Source of the DNA: Streptomyces antibioticus
Lineage (GTDB): Bacteria; Actinomycetota; Actinomycetes; Streptomycetales; Streptomycetaceae
DNA length: 64,000 nucleotides
Direction of reading: 5' to 3'
Assembly: GCF_002019855.1 (NCBI RefSeq)
Contig: NZ_CM007717.1
Location: 3,350,645-3,414,644 of the forward strand
Shown: one piece after another, positions 19,115 through 26,920 of the stretch
How positions within the stretch are numbered: position 1 is the first letter of the stretch
Layout: every line of letters starts with the position of its first letter
Notes under the pieces: model-generated
What the model was told of the DNA's origin: nothing
The model's database searches: none
What the model saw: the letters and a program-made list of their open reading frames with translations, nothing else
Position numbers and translations under genes: made by a program

Positions 19115-19576
19115 TCACGGCATGAGCTTGTCGACCTCGCCGATGACCAGGTGCGCGGTGACCAGGAAGACGACGCAGAACGCGATGAAGCCGCCGAGGA
19201 AGACCAGCACGCACCCCGACTCGGCGAACAGCCTCCCGGGCGCGGGCCGCCTGGCCGTCGCGTGCTCGGGGTTCTCCGCCGTGTAGTGGACGGTGACGAC
19301 GTCCCCTTCGAGGATCGTGCCCGGCCCGCCCGTCTCCTCGAAGCGCACGGCACGGCCGTCCCGGGTGGCGAACTCGTAGACGTGGTGCAGGGTCGTGCGC
19401 ACCATCCTGTCGCCGCCGCCGCTGGTCGTCGTGTACGTGCGCAGACAGCGCGCCTCGGCGGTCAGGCCGCTGTTCCAGGCCCGGCTGACCCGCCGGGACC
19501 GGTTGACGACCGCGTACACGCCCACGAGCGCGAAGGCGATCATGAGCAACGGCACGACGGTGAACACTGCTTCCAC
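19115..19576 (-). CDS. DUF3592-like membrane protein
   Basis: A 153-residue protein from the GTG at 19576, chosen over the one six codons upstream because GGGGGA precedes it at good spacing. There is an N-terminal membrane helix (FTVVPLLMIAFALVGVYAVV) and a second near the C-terminus (CVLVFLGGFIAFCVVFLVTA). The loop between is a beta-rich domain (YEFATRDGRAVRFEETGG, GDVVTVHYTAENPEHA), the DUF3592 pattern. Both ends are inserted in the membrane with the loop probably outside. Function unknown. Its terminator is shared with tRNA-Lys copy 2. Confidence 0.75.
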   Translation of the reverse strand: MEAVFTVVPLLMIAFALVGVYAVVNRSRRVSRAWNSGLTAEARCLRTYTTTSGGGDRMVRTTLHHVYEFATRDGRAVRFEETGGPGTILEGDVVTVHYTAENPEHATARRPAPGRLFAESGCVLVFLGGFIAFCVVFLVTAHLVIGEVDKLMP

Positions 19577-19768
19577 GGTTTCCCCCCGAGACACCCCCGC
19601 GCGGCCTGGCCGGCCGGCGTGCAGGGACCGTACCCAACCCGCCCGGGGGTCCGCCTCAAGGGAAGCTCAGAAGTCCGGCGCGCACCGGAGGATCCGTGGG
19701 CGCCGTGCGCGGGTGGGGTCCGGCACGGTGCCCACGGAGTCTGCCCTCTCAGGGGCGGAACGCGGCGA

Positions 19769-20374
19769 TCAGAAGGTGACGTCCGAGCAGGCGTAGAACG
19801 CGTTGGTCGTGTCGGCGATCGTCCACACCGCGAGGATCACGTGCCGGCCGCTGAGCCCGGACGGCAGAGTGCCGCTGTGCGAGAGGGTGGAAGGGGGCCG
19901 CTGACCGTTGTAGGGCACGGTCAGGAACGGTGTGAGGTTGAGGTCGGAGCGGGCCAGGTTGTGGTTCTGGTTCCAGCCCGCCTTGGTCACGTAGTACTTG
20001 AAGTCGGTCGTCGCGTGCATGGCGGTGAACTGCCAGCGGAAGGTGTAGCTCTGCCCGCCGTTCACCTTGGTGGCCGGCCACGCCCCGCCGTTCGGGGCCT
20101 TCGGGCGGTCGAGCTGGGCGAACCGGGTGTTGTTCCCGGAACACAGTTGTCCGTCGGCCGCGCCGGACGCCGGGAAGCCCTTCGGGCCCTCGACGCTCTG
20201 CGGCTCCCACTGGATGTCGCCGCAGTTGGCGACGGTGCCGTTCTGACAGAGTTTCTGCCTGCTGATGGGCAGGTCGGTGTAGCCGTGGCTGCTGGCGCCG
20301 CCGGACGAGAGCACGAAGGCTCCCGTGGTGGCGAGGCCGAGCACGGCGGCATAGAGCTTGGTCCGTGTGCGCAT
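19769..20374 (-). CDS. AA10 lytic polysaccharide monooxygenase (chitin-binding protein)
   Basis: A 201-residue secreted copper enzyme that oxidatively cleaves crystalline chitin. The ATG at 20374 has AGGAG eight bases upstream. The signal peptide is cleaved before His30 (GGASS/HGYTDLPISR), giving the free N-terminal His of the copper histidine brace. The second brace His is in FTAMHATTDFKYYVTKAGW. The short single-domain form ends AFYACSDVTF, with the axial Phe/Tyr region. Its length and motifs match Streptomyces CHB-type AA10 proteins. A DasR-type operator upstream ties it to GlcNAc/chitin control. Confidence 0.92.
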   Translation of the reverse strand: MRTRTKLYAAVLGLATTGAFVLSSGGASSHGYTDLPISRQKLCQNGTVANCGDIQWEPQSVEGPKGFPASGAADGQLCSGNNTRFAQLDRPKAPNGGAWPATKVNGGQSYTFRWQFTAMHATTDFKYYVTKAGWNQNHNLARSDLNLTPFLTVPYNGQRPPSTLSHSGTLPSGLSGRHVILAVWTIADTTNAFYACSDVTF

Positions 20375-20425
20375 GCTGCCGCTCCTGGAGAACGTGGGGA
20401 GTTCTGGGAGTTCTGTGAGCTGATG

Positions 20426-20440
20426 CAGGTCTAGACCAAG
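20426..20440 (-). promoter_or_regulatory. DasR-responsive element (dre)-like operator
   Basis: The perfect palindrome GGTCTAGACC at 20428-20437, in context TTGGTCTAGACCTGC on the coding strand, matches the core of the DasR consensus ACTGGTCTAGACCACT. It lies about 55 bp upstream of the LPMO start, where DasR sites sit in chitinase and CHB promoters. DasR, released by glucosamine-6-phosphate, would control this gene. Confidence 0.75.
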
Positions 20441-20527
20441 TCTGAGGTTATGACCGTTCCTTGAACATGTCCATACCAATCGCACGATCGAATCGCGCCA
20501 TTGACGTGACGCGCCGCCGGTGTCCGG

Positions 20528-21709
20528 TCACGGCGCCTGTTCCCCCCGCGCCGAGCAGAAGGCGACGGTCAGGTCCTTCACCAGCGCCTTGCGCTCGTAG
20601 TCGTCCAGCTCCACCAGCCCCCGCATGGTCAGCCGGGTCACCGTGTCCTCCACCGAGTCGACGACCGAGGTCAGCACGGTCGCCCGGTGCTGGGCGTCCA
20701 GCGCGGCGATCCGGCGGCGGTGCATCGCGGCGGCGACCTCCGGGGCGTACTCCACCCGCAGCGGCTGCACCGAGTACACCTCCAGGCCGATCGCCCCGGC
20801 CTCCCGCGCCACCCGCCGGGTCAGCGCCTCGCCCGCCGCGTCGACCGAACCGCGCCCCGAACCCGGCGCCTCCACCGGGATCCGGGCCAGCGCCGCCTCC
20901 ACGCACTCCCGCAGATACGTCTCGTGGTCCTCCACCCCGAGCGTCGCCCGCGCGGTGTCCCGCACCCGCCACACCACCAGGACGACGACCCGCAGCGCGA
21001 CCCCGCTGCCGTCGGCCGCCGCCATCGGCTCGCTGCGCCAGTGCCGCAGCCGGACGTCCACCCGGCGGCGCAGCAGCAGCGGGTTGACCCAGAGCAGACC
21101 GGTGCGGCGCACGGTCCCCCGGTAGCGGCCGAACAGACCGAGCACCCAGGCCCGCCCGGTCCGGCCGCGCGCCAGACCGCCGAAGCCGAACATCCCGAGG
21201 GCACCGGCACCCGCGTACGCCGCCCACTGCGCCGGACCCAGCCCGGTGCCGGCCAGCACCGGCAGCCGCAGCGCGTCGGACACCAGCGGGGGCAGGACCC
21301 CGGCCCACCACGAGGTGGCCAGGCACCCCGCCGCCCCGCAGGCCCCGGCCAGCACCCCGACCGCGCCGGGCAGCACCCGCGCCCTGCGCTCCACCAGCGC
21401 CGGGTCCACCTCGGCCGCCGGACGCGGGCGCATCGGACCCGGCCGGCGCAGCCTCGGCTGCTCCCCGGTCCCGGCGCGGCTCCCCACCACGGCGGGCCCC
21501 ATCGCCGCGGTCCGCGGCTCGGCCTCGTCGCGGAACAGCAGATGCACGGGGATCTCGGTGGTCGCCTCGTTCTGGATGAGCCGGGGGGTGGGACGGGGCG
21601 CCGCGAACTCGGCGGCACCGAGCGGCGGGGCCGTGGGGGTCGGCTCCTCGGCCGGGGGGTTCGCCGTGCCCTCCGGCTCCGGGGTGTGTGAAGTGGTGGT
21701 CGTGCTCAT
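20528..21709 (-). CDS. SPFH/Band 7 domain membrane protein
   Basis: A 393-residue protein. I chose the ATG at 21709 (MSTTTTSHTPEPEGT) with a GGAGGC site; the longer open frame upstream runs through the repeat array and is not real. Residues 1-110 are Pro/Thr/Ala-rich and disordered. One or two membrane helices lie at about 120-185. The SPFH domain follows (YRGTVRRTGLLWVNPLLLRR, VDVRLRHWRSEP, VLVVWRVRDTARA), with a stomatin-type C-terminus (AMHRRRIAALDAQHRATVL). It likely forms membrane microdomain scaffolds; partner unknown. Confidence 0.82.
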   Translation of the reverse strand: MSTTTTSHTPEPEGTANPPAEEPTPTAPPLGAAEFAAPRPTPRLIQNEATTEIPVHLLFRDEAEPRTAAMGPAVVGSRAGTGEQPRLRRPGPMRPRPAAEVDPALVERRARVLPGAVGVLAGACGAAGCLATSWWAGVLPPLVSDALRLPVLAGTGLGPAQWAAYAGAGALGMFGFGGLARGRTGRAWVLGLFGRYRGTVRRTGLLWVNPLLLRRRVDVRLRHWRSEPMAAADGSGVALRVVVLVVWRVRDTARATLGVEDHETYLRECVEAALARIPVEAPGSGRGSVDAAGEALTRRVAREAGAIGLEVYSVQPLRVEYAPEVAAAMHRRRIAALDAQHRATVLTSVVDSVEDTVTRLTMRGLVELDDYERKALVKDLTVAFCSARGEQAP

Positions 21710-21765
21710 TGCGTGCCTCCAGCCTCCGCGCCAGATACGCCATGACGGTGAAGTGAGTGAGGACC

Positions 21766-21900
21766 GGCCGGGTCGGGACCGGCCGGGTCGGGACCGGTCA
21801 CGTCGGGCCCGGTCACGTCGGGCCCGGTCACGTCGGGCCCGGTCGAGCCAGGACCGGCCGGGTCCGAGCCGGTCGCGTGCGGGCCGGTCGCGTGAGGGCC
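21766..21900. repeat. Nine 15-bp tandem repeats
   Basis: Nine consecutive 15-bp units of type GGTCACGTCGGGCCC. The first two are identical to each other, units three to five are identical, and the rest are diverged. The array lies between the Band 7 start and the NlpC/P60 stop, where no promoter for either is needed except the Band 7 one. It shares the 15-bp period, but not the exact sequence, with the array at 7229-7475. Confidence 0.9.
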
Positions 21901-21915
21901 GGCGCCCCGGTGCGG

Positions 21916-23286
21916 CTACGAGAACAGGCGCCTCCAGGTCTCCGGCCCCGGGTAGCCGTCCGCCGCGCCGCCCCGCCAGCCCTGGGTTCGCTGGAACGCC
22001 TCGACGGCACGCCGGTCCGCCTCGCTCCAGCGCGGCCCCGGACCCGTCGTGTAGAACCTGCCGAATCCTTTCTTCACAAGCTGCTTCCCCAACTGCGTGA
22101 CATGGGCGTTGTTCGCGCCGGGCCGGAACAGCGCCCGGCCGGGAAAGGCGGGGACCTGCGGCGCCGGGGTGGAGGCGGGCGGACCTCCCGCACCCGGGGC
22201 CGTCGGGGTCGTGACCTGCGCCGCCGGGATGTTCTTGCCCTTCCCGGTGACCAGCAGGGACCAGGTCACCGGGCCCGGCAGCCCGTCGGCGTCGGCACCG
22301 GTCCACCCCTGCGCCTGCTGGAACGCCCGGGTGGCCCGCAGATCGGCGTCGGTCCAGCGCGGGCCGGGCCCCGAGGTGTAGAAACGGGCACCGCCGCGCG
22401 CGACGAGGAGTTGACCGAGCCGGGTGACGTGCGCGTTGTCGGCGCCCGGCCCGAAGGACGCCCGGCCGGGGTACGCCGTACCGCCGCCGTCGGCCGGCTC
22501 CGGGCCCGCCGCCGAGCCGTCCTTGGAGCTGTCGGCGGCCGTGACCCCCTTGTAGCGGTAGGGGACGTAACTGCTGGAGTGGCTCCAGTAGGCGTAGGGC
22601 GTGGACTGCCGTCGGGTGGTCGGGCGGGTCTGCTCGTAGACGGTGTAGTAGGTGTGCGTGTAGTCCGTCCAGCCGCCGAAGATGACGACGTGCGAGCCTT
22701 TCTGCGGGTCGGACGGATTGTGGAACAGCAGAATGTCGCCGGGCTGGAGTTCCTCCTTGGAAATACGCGTCCCGAACTGCGCGAGACTGCCCGTCCACTC
22801 GTTCCCGGGCAGGTTCCACGCCTTCGAGACGTATCCCGAGCAGTCCTGCCGGTATCCGTCGGACCAGTAGGCGGTCATGCTGTACGGCACTTTCGCCGTG
22901 ACCCATTCCTTGGCCCGCCGGATGATGTCGGCCCGGGTCGTCGGGGGTGTCTTGACCGGCCCGGACGACTGCCCCGACTTCCCCGGCGGGACGCTCGTCC
23001 CGTGCAGCGGGGCGGCGGTGCCCTGCGGGGTGTCGGGCTCCTCACGTGCGGGAACGCCGGGCAGCGCCGGGGCGTGCGGGGCTGCGACGGCGGGTACGGC
23101 ATGACCGGCGCCGAGGGCCGCGGCGCTCGCCGCGGCGACGACGAGCGTGCGGTGGGCGGCCGGATGCCCGACGATTCCGCCCGTCCCGCCCGTTCCGGCA
23201 CGGGGCGCCACCCGTCGCCAGTGAACGCATCCGGGGCATTCGCAGTCACTCTCGGGATCGAATTCCTCGAACGCCGGAGTATCCAT
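21916..23286 (-). CDS. NlpC/P60-like peptidoglycan hydrolase with two PG-binding repeats
   Basis: A 456-residue protein from ATG 23286. The first 45 residues precede the export signal and contain the cluster CECPGCVHW. A hydrophobic Ala-rich signal or anchor follows at about 46-75. The hydrolase-like domain (about 115-260) has YRQDCSGYVSKAWNL with the catalytic Cys, and GSHVVIFGGW with the His. Two related C-terminal repeats (about 285-360 and 385-456, each with GADNAHVTRLG or GANNAHVTQLG and FYTSGPGPRW or FYTTGPGPRW) are PG-binding modules ending GYPGPETW. It should cut or remodel cell-wall peptides outside the cell. It is divergent from tRNA-Lys copy 3. Confidence 0.85.
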   Translation of the reverse strand: MDTPAFEEFDPESDCECPGCVHWRRVAPRAGTGGTGGIVGHPAAHRTLVVAAASAAALGAGHAVPAVAAPHAPALPGVPAREEPDTPQGTAAPLHGTSVPPGKSGQSSGPVKTPPTTRADIIRRAKEWVTAKVPYSMTAYWSDGYRQDCSGYVSKAWNLPGNEWTGSLAQFGTRISKEELQPGDILLFHNPSDPQKGSHVVIFGGWTDYTHTYYTVYEQTRPTTRRQSTPYAYWSHSSSYVPYRYKGVTAADSSKDGSAAGPEPADGGGTAYPGRASFGPGADNAHVTRLGQLLVARGGARFYTSGPGPRWTDADLRATRAFQQAQGWTGADADGLPGPVTWSLLVTGKGKNIPAAQVTTPTAPGAGGPPASTPAPQVPAFPGRALFRPGANNAHVTQLGKQLVKKGFGRFYTTGPGPRWSEADRRAVEAFQRTQGWRGGAADGYPGPETWRRLFS

Positions 23287-23481
23287 GCGCTTCCCCTCAC
23301 CCTCCAGATGGAAATGTCCGCGACTGTGCACGTTCGTCAGTTTCCCAACTGTCTTCGCGGCGCGCATGCTGACGGTCCGAATGATGTACGCCGCCGTCGG
23401 CGCGGCCCGGCCCACGGATACCCGGCCGGCTCGGTGGTCGGGGGCGCTCCGGAGGTCATGTAGAGTTCTGCCTGTCAGCAC

Positions 23482-23555
23482 GCGCCGCTAGCTCAGTTGG
23501 TTAGAGCAGCTGACTCTTAATCAGCGGGTCCGGGGTTCGAGTCCCTGGCGGCGCA
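23482..23555 (+). tRNA. tRNA-Lys(CUU), copy 3
   Basis: Identical over 74 nt to the copies at 8171 and 18986. A TAGAGT at 23461-23466 may be the -10 box. CCA is not encoded. Confidence 0.97.
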
Positions 23556-23563
23556 CAGACGGT

Positions 23564-23597
23564 GAAAGGCCCCTCGCGGAAGCGGGGGGCCTTTTGC
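23564..23597. terminator. Bidirectional terminator after tRNA-Lys copy 3
   Basis: A GC-rich hairpin (GAAAGGCCCCTCGC opposite GCGGGGGGCCTTTTGC, allowing G-T pairs) followed in the tRNA direction by TTTTGC. It lies between the tRNA and the end of the opposing sortase gene. Confidence 0.8.
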
Positions 23598-23619
23598 GGT
23601 GACCGGACGGCCTCGGCGG

Positions 23620-24279
23620 TCATCCGCCGGTGCCCGTCAGATACGCCGACACGACCACGTTCGCCGTATAGCTGCGGGTGGCCCGGTCGAAGGTGCCGCC
23701 GCAGGTGATCAGCCGCAGCTCGGCACGGCCCGGGCGGCGCGGCCCGTACGCCTGCCGGGCGTCGAAGCGGTCGCGCGGGACGACCTCGACGCCGTCCACC
23801 GTGAACTCGGCGATCTTGCCGTCGTCGCGGGCCACCCGGATGGTCTTGCCGGCCCGCAGGGTGCTGAGCTTGTAGAACACGGCGGGTCTGGTCTCGGTGT
23901 CGACGTGCCCGACCATCAGGGCGGTGCCCGGCGCGCCGGGCTTGGCGCCGGCCGCGAACCAGCCGACGACACCCGCCTGGTCGAACGGCGGCGGGTCGAT
24001 CCCGCCCCGGGTGTCCAGACCACGGGCCACCACCGGCGCCTGCACCCCCAGCTCGGGTATGTCGATGCGCTGCGGCAGCGCCTGCGCCAGCGGGGCGGCG
24101 GCGGGCGGCAGCTCGGCACCGTCCGGGCGGCCCACCGCGGCCACGTCACCCGTGGTCGCCGCGGACCCGCCCGGCCCCTCGGTCACCTCACGCCCCCACA
24201 GCCACAGGCCGAGCAGCAGCAGGGCCCAGGCCGCGCAGGTGAGGAGACGTCCGGAGGAGCGTTCGCGCTCGTCGGGCAC
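23620..24279 (-). CDS. Class F sortase
   Basis: A 219-residue membrane-anchored transpeptidase. The GTG at 24279 starts a short cytoplasmic tail followed by one membrane helix (LTCAAWALLLLGLWLWG). The sortase barrel spans about 75-215 with the catalytic His in MVGHVDTETRPAVFYKL, Cys in RLITCGGTFD and Arg in DRATRSY. The Ser/Pro linker and this motif set are those of actinobacterial class F enzymes. The gene follows that of a surface protein by four bases, so the two are co-transcribed and the latter may be a partner. Confidence 0.9.
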   Translation of the reverse strand: MPDERERSSGRLLTCAAWALLLLGLWLWGREVTEGPGGSAATTGDVAAVGRPDGAELPPAAAPLAQALPQRIDIPELGVQAPVVARGLDTRGGIDPPPFDQAGVVGWFAAGAKPGAPGTALMVGHVDTETRPAVFYKLSTLRAGKTIRVARDDGKIAEFTVDGVEVVPRDRFDARQAYGPRRPGRAELRLITCGGTFDRATRSYTANVVVSAYLTGTGG

Positions 24280-24282
24280 GGG

Positions 24283-24894
24283 TCAGCCCGCCCTGCGGCT
24301 CCGGCGGACACCCCGGAACGCGACGACGGCCGCGGCGACCCCGGCCAGCACCAGACCGGTGACCGCCTGCGCGGTCCCGGGGCCGTCCGTGGTCCGCCCC
24401 GCCTCCGCGGCGGCGAGCGGGGCGCTGCCGCCGCCGCCCGCGCGCACGGGCGCGATCGGGGTGACGGGTGCGGTGGCGGGTGCGGTGACAGTGGCGGTTG
24501 CGGTGGCGGGGGACGTCGGCACGCGTGGCGCCGACGGATCGGCGGGCAGTGCCCCGGCGACGACCTTGATCCGGCCCTTCACCTGGAAGTCGACGCAGGT
24601 GATCTTCACGTCGTAGGTGCCGGCGCCGATCGAGGAGCGGACCTTGGTCTCACCGGCGAGCATGCCGCCGGCGCCGACCAGCCGGGCGTCCGAGACGAAC
24701 GCCTCGGACACGGCGACGGCCGTACTGCCCACGCAGCCGCTGACCCGCAGGGCGACCTCGCCGCCCGCGACCGGGTTCGAGGGCGTCAGCGTGACGCTTC
24801 CGCCGCCGTCCGCCGCCGTCGCGTACGACGCCGGGACGATCACCGCGGTCAGGGCCGCGGCACCCGCACACAAAGTGACTTTCAGTGAACTCAT
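24283..24894 (-). CDS. Secreted, C-terminally anchored surface protein beside sortase
   Basis: A 203-residue protein with a signal peptide (CAGAAALTAVIVPASYATAA), an Ig-like beta domain at about 30-115 holding two Cys that may form a disulphide (VSGCVGS, KITCVDF), then a Pro/Thr/Ala stalk, and a C-terminal hydrophobic helix with an RRSRR stop-transfer tail. No LPxTG-type motif is visible before the helix, so it may stay membrane-bound. The ATG at 24894 has GGAGG upstream. It is the first gene of the sortase operon, and this pairing is common in Streptomyces. Confidence 0.75.
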   Translation of the reverse strand: MSSLKVTLCAGAAALTAVIVPASYATAADGGGSVTLTPSNPVAGGEVALRVSGCVGSTAVAVSEAFVSDARLVGAGGMLAGETKVRSSIGAGTYDVKITCVDFQVKGRIKVVAGALPADPSAPRVPTSPATATATVTAPATAPVTPIAPVRAGGGGSAPLAAAEAGRTTDGPGTAQAVTGLVLAGVAAAVVAFRGVRRSRRAG

Positions 24895-25012
24895 CGTGAA
24901 CCTCCAGCTATCTGGAGGCTCCCCCGGAAGGACCCGTGGCGCATCCTCACGCGGGGTTTCACTACTCCGAACGGGTAGCGTCCGTCTGCCGCCGGGTTTC
25001 GATCCGGCCAGG

Positions 25013-25792
25013 TCAGATGCGGTCCACGAGGTCCGCGATGGAGTCGACGACCTTCGACGGCCGGTACGGGAAGTTCTCCACCTGCTCGGGGCGGGTGAGA
25101 CCGGTGAGCACCAGGAACGTCTGCATCCCGGCCTCCATGCCCGCGAGGACGTCGGTGTCCATGCGGTCGCCGATCATCGCGCTGGTCTCGGAGTGGGCGC
25201 CGATGGCGTTCAGCCCGGTGCGCATCATCAGCGGGTTGGGCTTGCCCGCGAAGTACGGCTGCTTGCCGGTCGCCTTGGTGATCAGCGCGGCGACCGCCCC
25301 GGTGGCCGGGAGGGGGCCCTCGGTGGAGGGGCCGGTCTCGTCGGGGTTGGTGCAGATGAAACGGGCCCCGCCGTTGATCAGCCGGACCGCCTTGGTCATG
25401 GCCTCGAAGGAGTACGTGCGGGTCTCGCCGAGGACGACGTAGTCCGGCTCGTGGTCGGTGAGGATGTAGCCGATGTCGTGCAGCGCGGTGGTCAGACCGG
25501 CCTCGCCGATGACGTACGCCGTGCCGCCGGGCCGCTGGTCGTCCAGGAACTGGGCCGTGGCCAGCGCGGAGGTCCAGATGTTGGCGATCGGCACGTCCAG
25601 GCCCATGCGCTGGAGGCGGGCGTGCAGATCGCGCGGGGTGTAGATCGAGTTGTTGGTGAGCACCAGGAACGGCTTGCCCGAGTCCCGCAGCTTCTTCAGG
25701 AAGGTGTCGGCGCCGGGGATCGGGACGCCCTCGTGGATGAGCACGCCGTCCATGTCGGTGAGCCACGACTCGATGGGCCTGCGGTCTGCCAT
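25013..25792 (-). CDS. HAD-superfamily IIA phosphatase (NagD-like)
   Basis: A 259-residue cytoplasmic phosphatase. The nucleophile motif WLTDMDGVLIHEG (DxDG) lies at residues 10-22. Motif II is in FLVLTNNS and motif IV in SAMIGDRMDTDVLAGMEAGM. The substrate-specificity cap lies between these. Family members dephosphorylate small phosphorylated sugars or nucleotides; the actual substrate cannot be read. The ATG at 25792 is unambiguous. It stands alone as a monocistronic gene. Confidence 0.9.
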   Translation of the reverse strand: MADRRPIESWLTDMDGVLIHEGVPIPGADTFLKKLRDSGKPFLVLTNNSIYTPRDLHARLQRMGLDVPIANIWTSALATAQFLDDQRPGGTAYVIGEAGLTTALHDIGYILTDHEPDYVVLGETRTYSFEAMTKAVRLINGGARFICTNPDETGPSTEGPLPATGAVAALITKATGKQPYFAGKPNPLMMRTGLNAIGAHSETSAMIGDRMDTDVLAGMEAGMQTFLVLTGLTRPEQVENFPYRPSKVVDSIADLVDRI

Positions 25793-25901
25793 GTGCGAGA
25801 TCTCCTGCCGTACGCGTGTACGCGGTGGCGCGTCGCTCCAGCGTAGTCACAGGCCCGATCTTGAGGGAACGGCCGGTTCGGAAGCGTCCACCTGCTGGGA
25901 C

Positions 25902-26825
25902 TCAGGGGCGGCGGCGGGACCGTACGAGGAAGGCGCCCAGGGCGAGGAGCAGGGCCGCGGCCGCGGTGAGCGCGACGGTGGGGAGGGGGCCGGTGCTGGC
26001 CAGTTCCTCGTCGTCCGCCTGCTCGCCGGACGGGGAGGCGGTCGCCGTACGGGTGGGGTCGCCGGACGTGCCCGGCCGGACGGTCTCGGCGGACGGCTTG
26101 CCGGGTTCGACGGGGGGCACGGGGGTGCGGCCGGGGGGTGGTGGGGCGGTGGCCGTGGGGGAAGTGGGGGTGGGCTGAGCTTCGGTTTCGGTTTCGGCGT
26201 CAGGGTTGGTTTCGGGGTCGGGGTCGGGGTCCGGGTCGGCTTCGGGGCTGACCGAGAAGCGGTAGTCGTTCGACTGGCCGACCCATTCGCCGTCGTCGCC
26301 CTGCCGCTGGACGACGGCCGCGTTGACGGTGACGTCGTTGGGCGCGGTGCCGGCGGCGAGCGCCAGGCGCAGCCGGACGCTGAGGGTGCGGCCGGGGCCG
26401 ACGGTGAAGCCGGGGAACTCCTCGGCGGTCCCCTCGGGGCCCTCGGTGAACGCCCCGACCAGTTCGTCCTCGTCGGTGGTCTCGAAGCGGACGGGGTGGG
26501 GGCGGCCGTCGGCGTAGAACTCCAGGCGGGGCTGGGTCGGCTCGAGCGCCCGGTGGGCGTCGACCAGGACGACGACCGGGTGGACGCCGGTGCAGGTGCC
26601 GTCGGTGGTGTTGGTCAGGTCGAGGTACCAGGTGCCGTGGCCGGCGCCGGGCCGGTAGGCGCGCGGGCCGCCGCGCAGGCGCGTGGTGAGGGGGAAGGCA
26701 CCGGTGTCCGCGCCCGCGCAACGGGGGCCGGGCTCGTCGGCCGCGCCGGCCCGCGCGGGCACGGCGAGCAGGGCGGCGGCGGTGGCCAGGCAGAGGGTGG
26801 CGTGCGTGCACGGTCGCATGGGCAC
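25902..26825 (-). CDS. Secreted LAxTG-anchored surface protein
   Basis: A 307-residue protein. The signal peptide (ATLCLATAAALLAVPARAGA) is followed by a beta-rich ectodomain (about 35-195), then a Pro/Thr/Asp stalk with an Asp-Pro run. The C-terminus holds EELASTGPLP, a hydrophobic helix and RSRRRP. That is a complete sorting signal of LAxTG type, recognised by class E sortases in Streptomyces. GTG 26825 and ATG 26819 are both possible starts; I give the longer because AGG is better spaced from it. A class E sortase gene lies at 32812-33606. Confidence 0.8.
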   Translation of the reverse strand: MPMRPCTHATLCLATAAALLAVPARAGAADEPGPRCAGADTGAFPLTTRLRGGPRAYRPGAGHGTWYLDLTNTTDGTCTGVHPVVVLVDAHRALEPTQPRLEFYADGRPHPVRFETTDEDELVGAFTEGPEGTAEEFPGFTVGPGRTLSVRLRLALAAGTAPNDVTVNAAVVQRQGDDGEWVGQSNDYRFSVSPEADPDPDPDPETNPDAETETEAQPTPTSPTATAPPPPGRTPVPPVEPGKPSAETVRPGTSGDPTRTATASPSGEQADDEELASTGPLPTVALTAAAALLLALGAFLVRSRRRP

Positions 26826-26920
26826 ATGAGCCTGCGGCAGCCGGGGCGGGGAACGGCGACGCCATTCCGTATGACCATATGATTCCGCCCGATCGGCTCA
26901 CGAAGCGCGGTGATCGCGCC

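Noticed and set aside
20528..22906. A 792-aa open frame including the Band 7 gene
   Set aside because: The N-terminal half runs antisense to the NlpC/P60 gene and through the 15-bp array. The Band 7 homology begins at the ATG at 21709 with its own ribosome binding site.
23287..23481. c-di-AMP (ydaO) riboswitch before the cell-wall hydrolase
   Set aside because: Such elements precede many Streptomyces hydrolases, but the conserved core bases are not in this leader.
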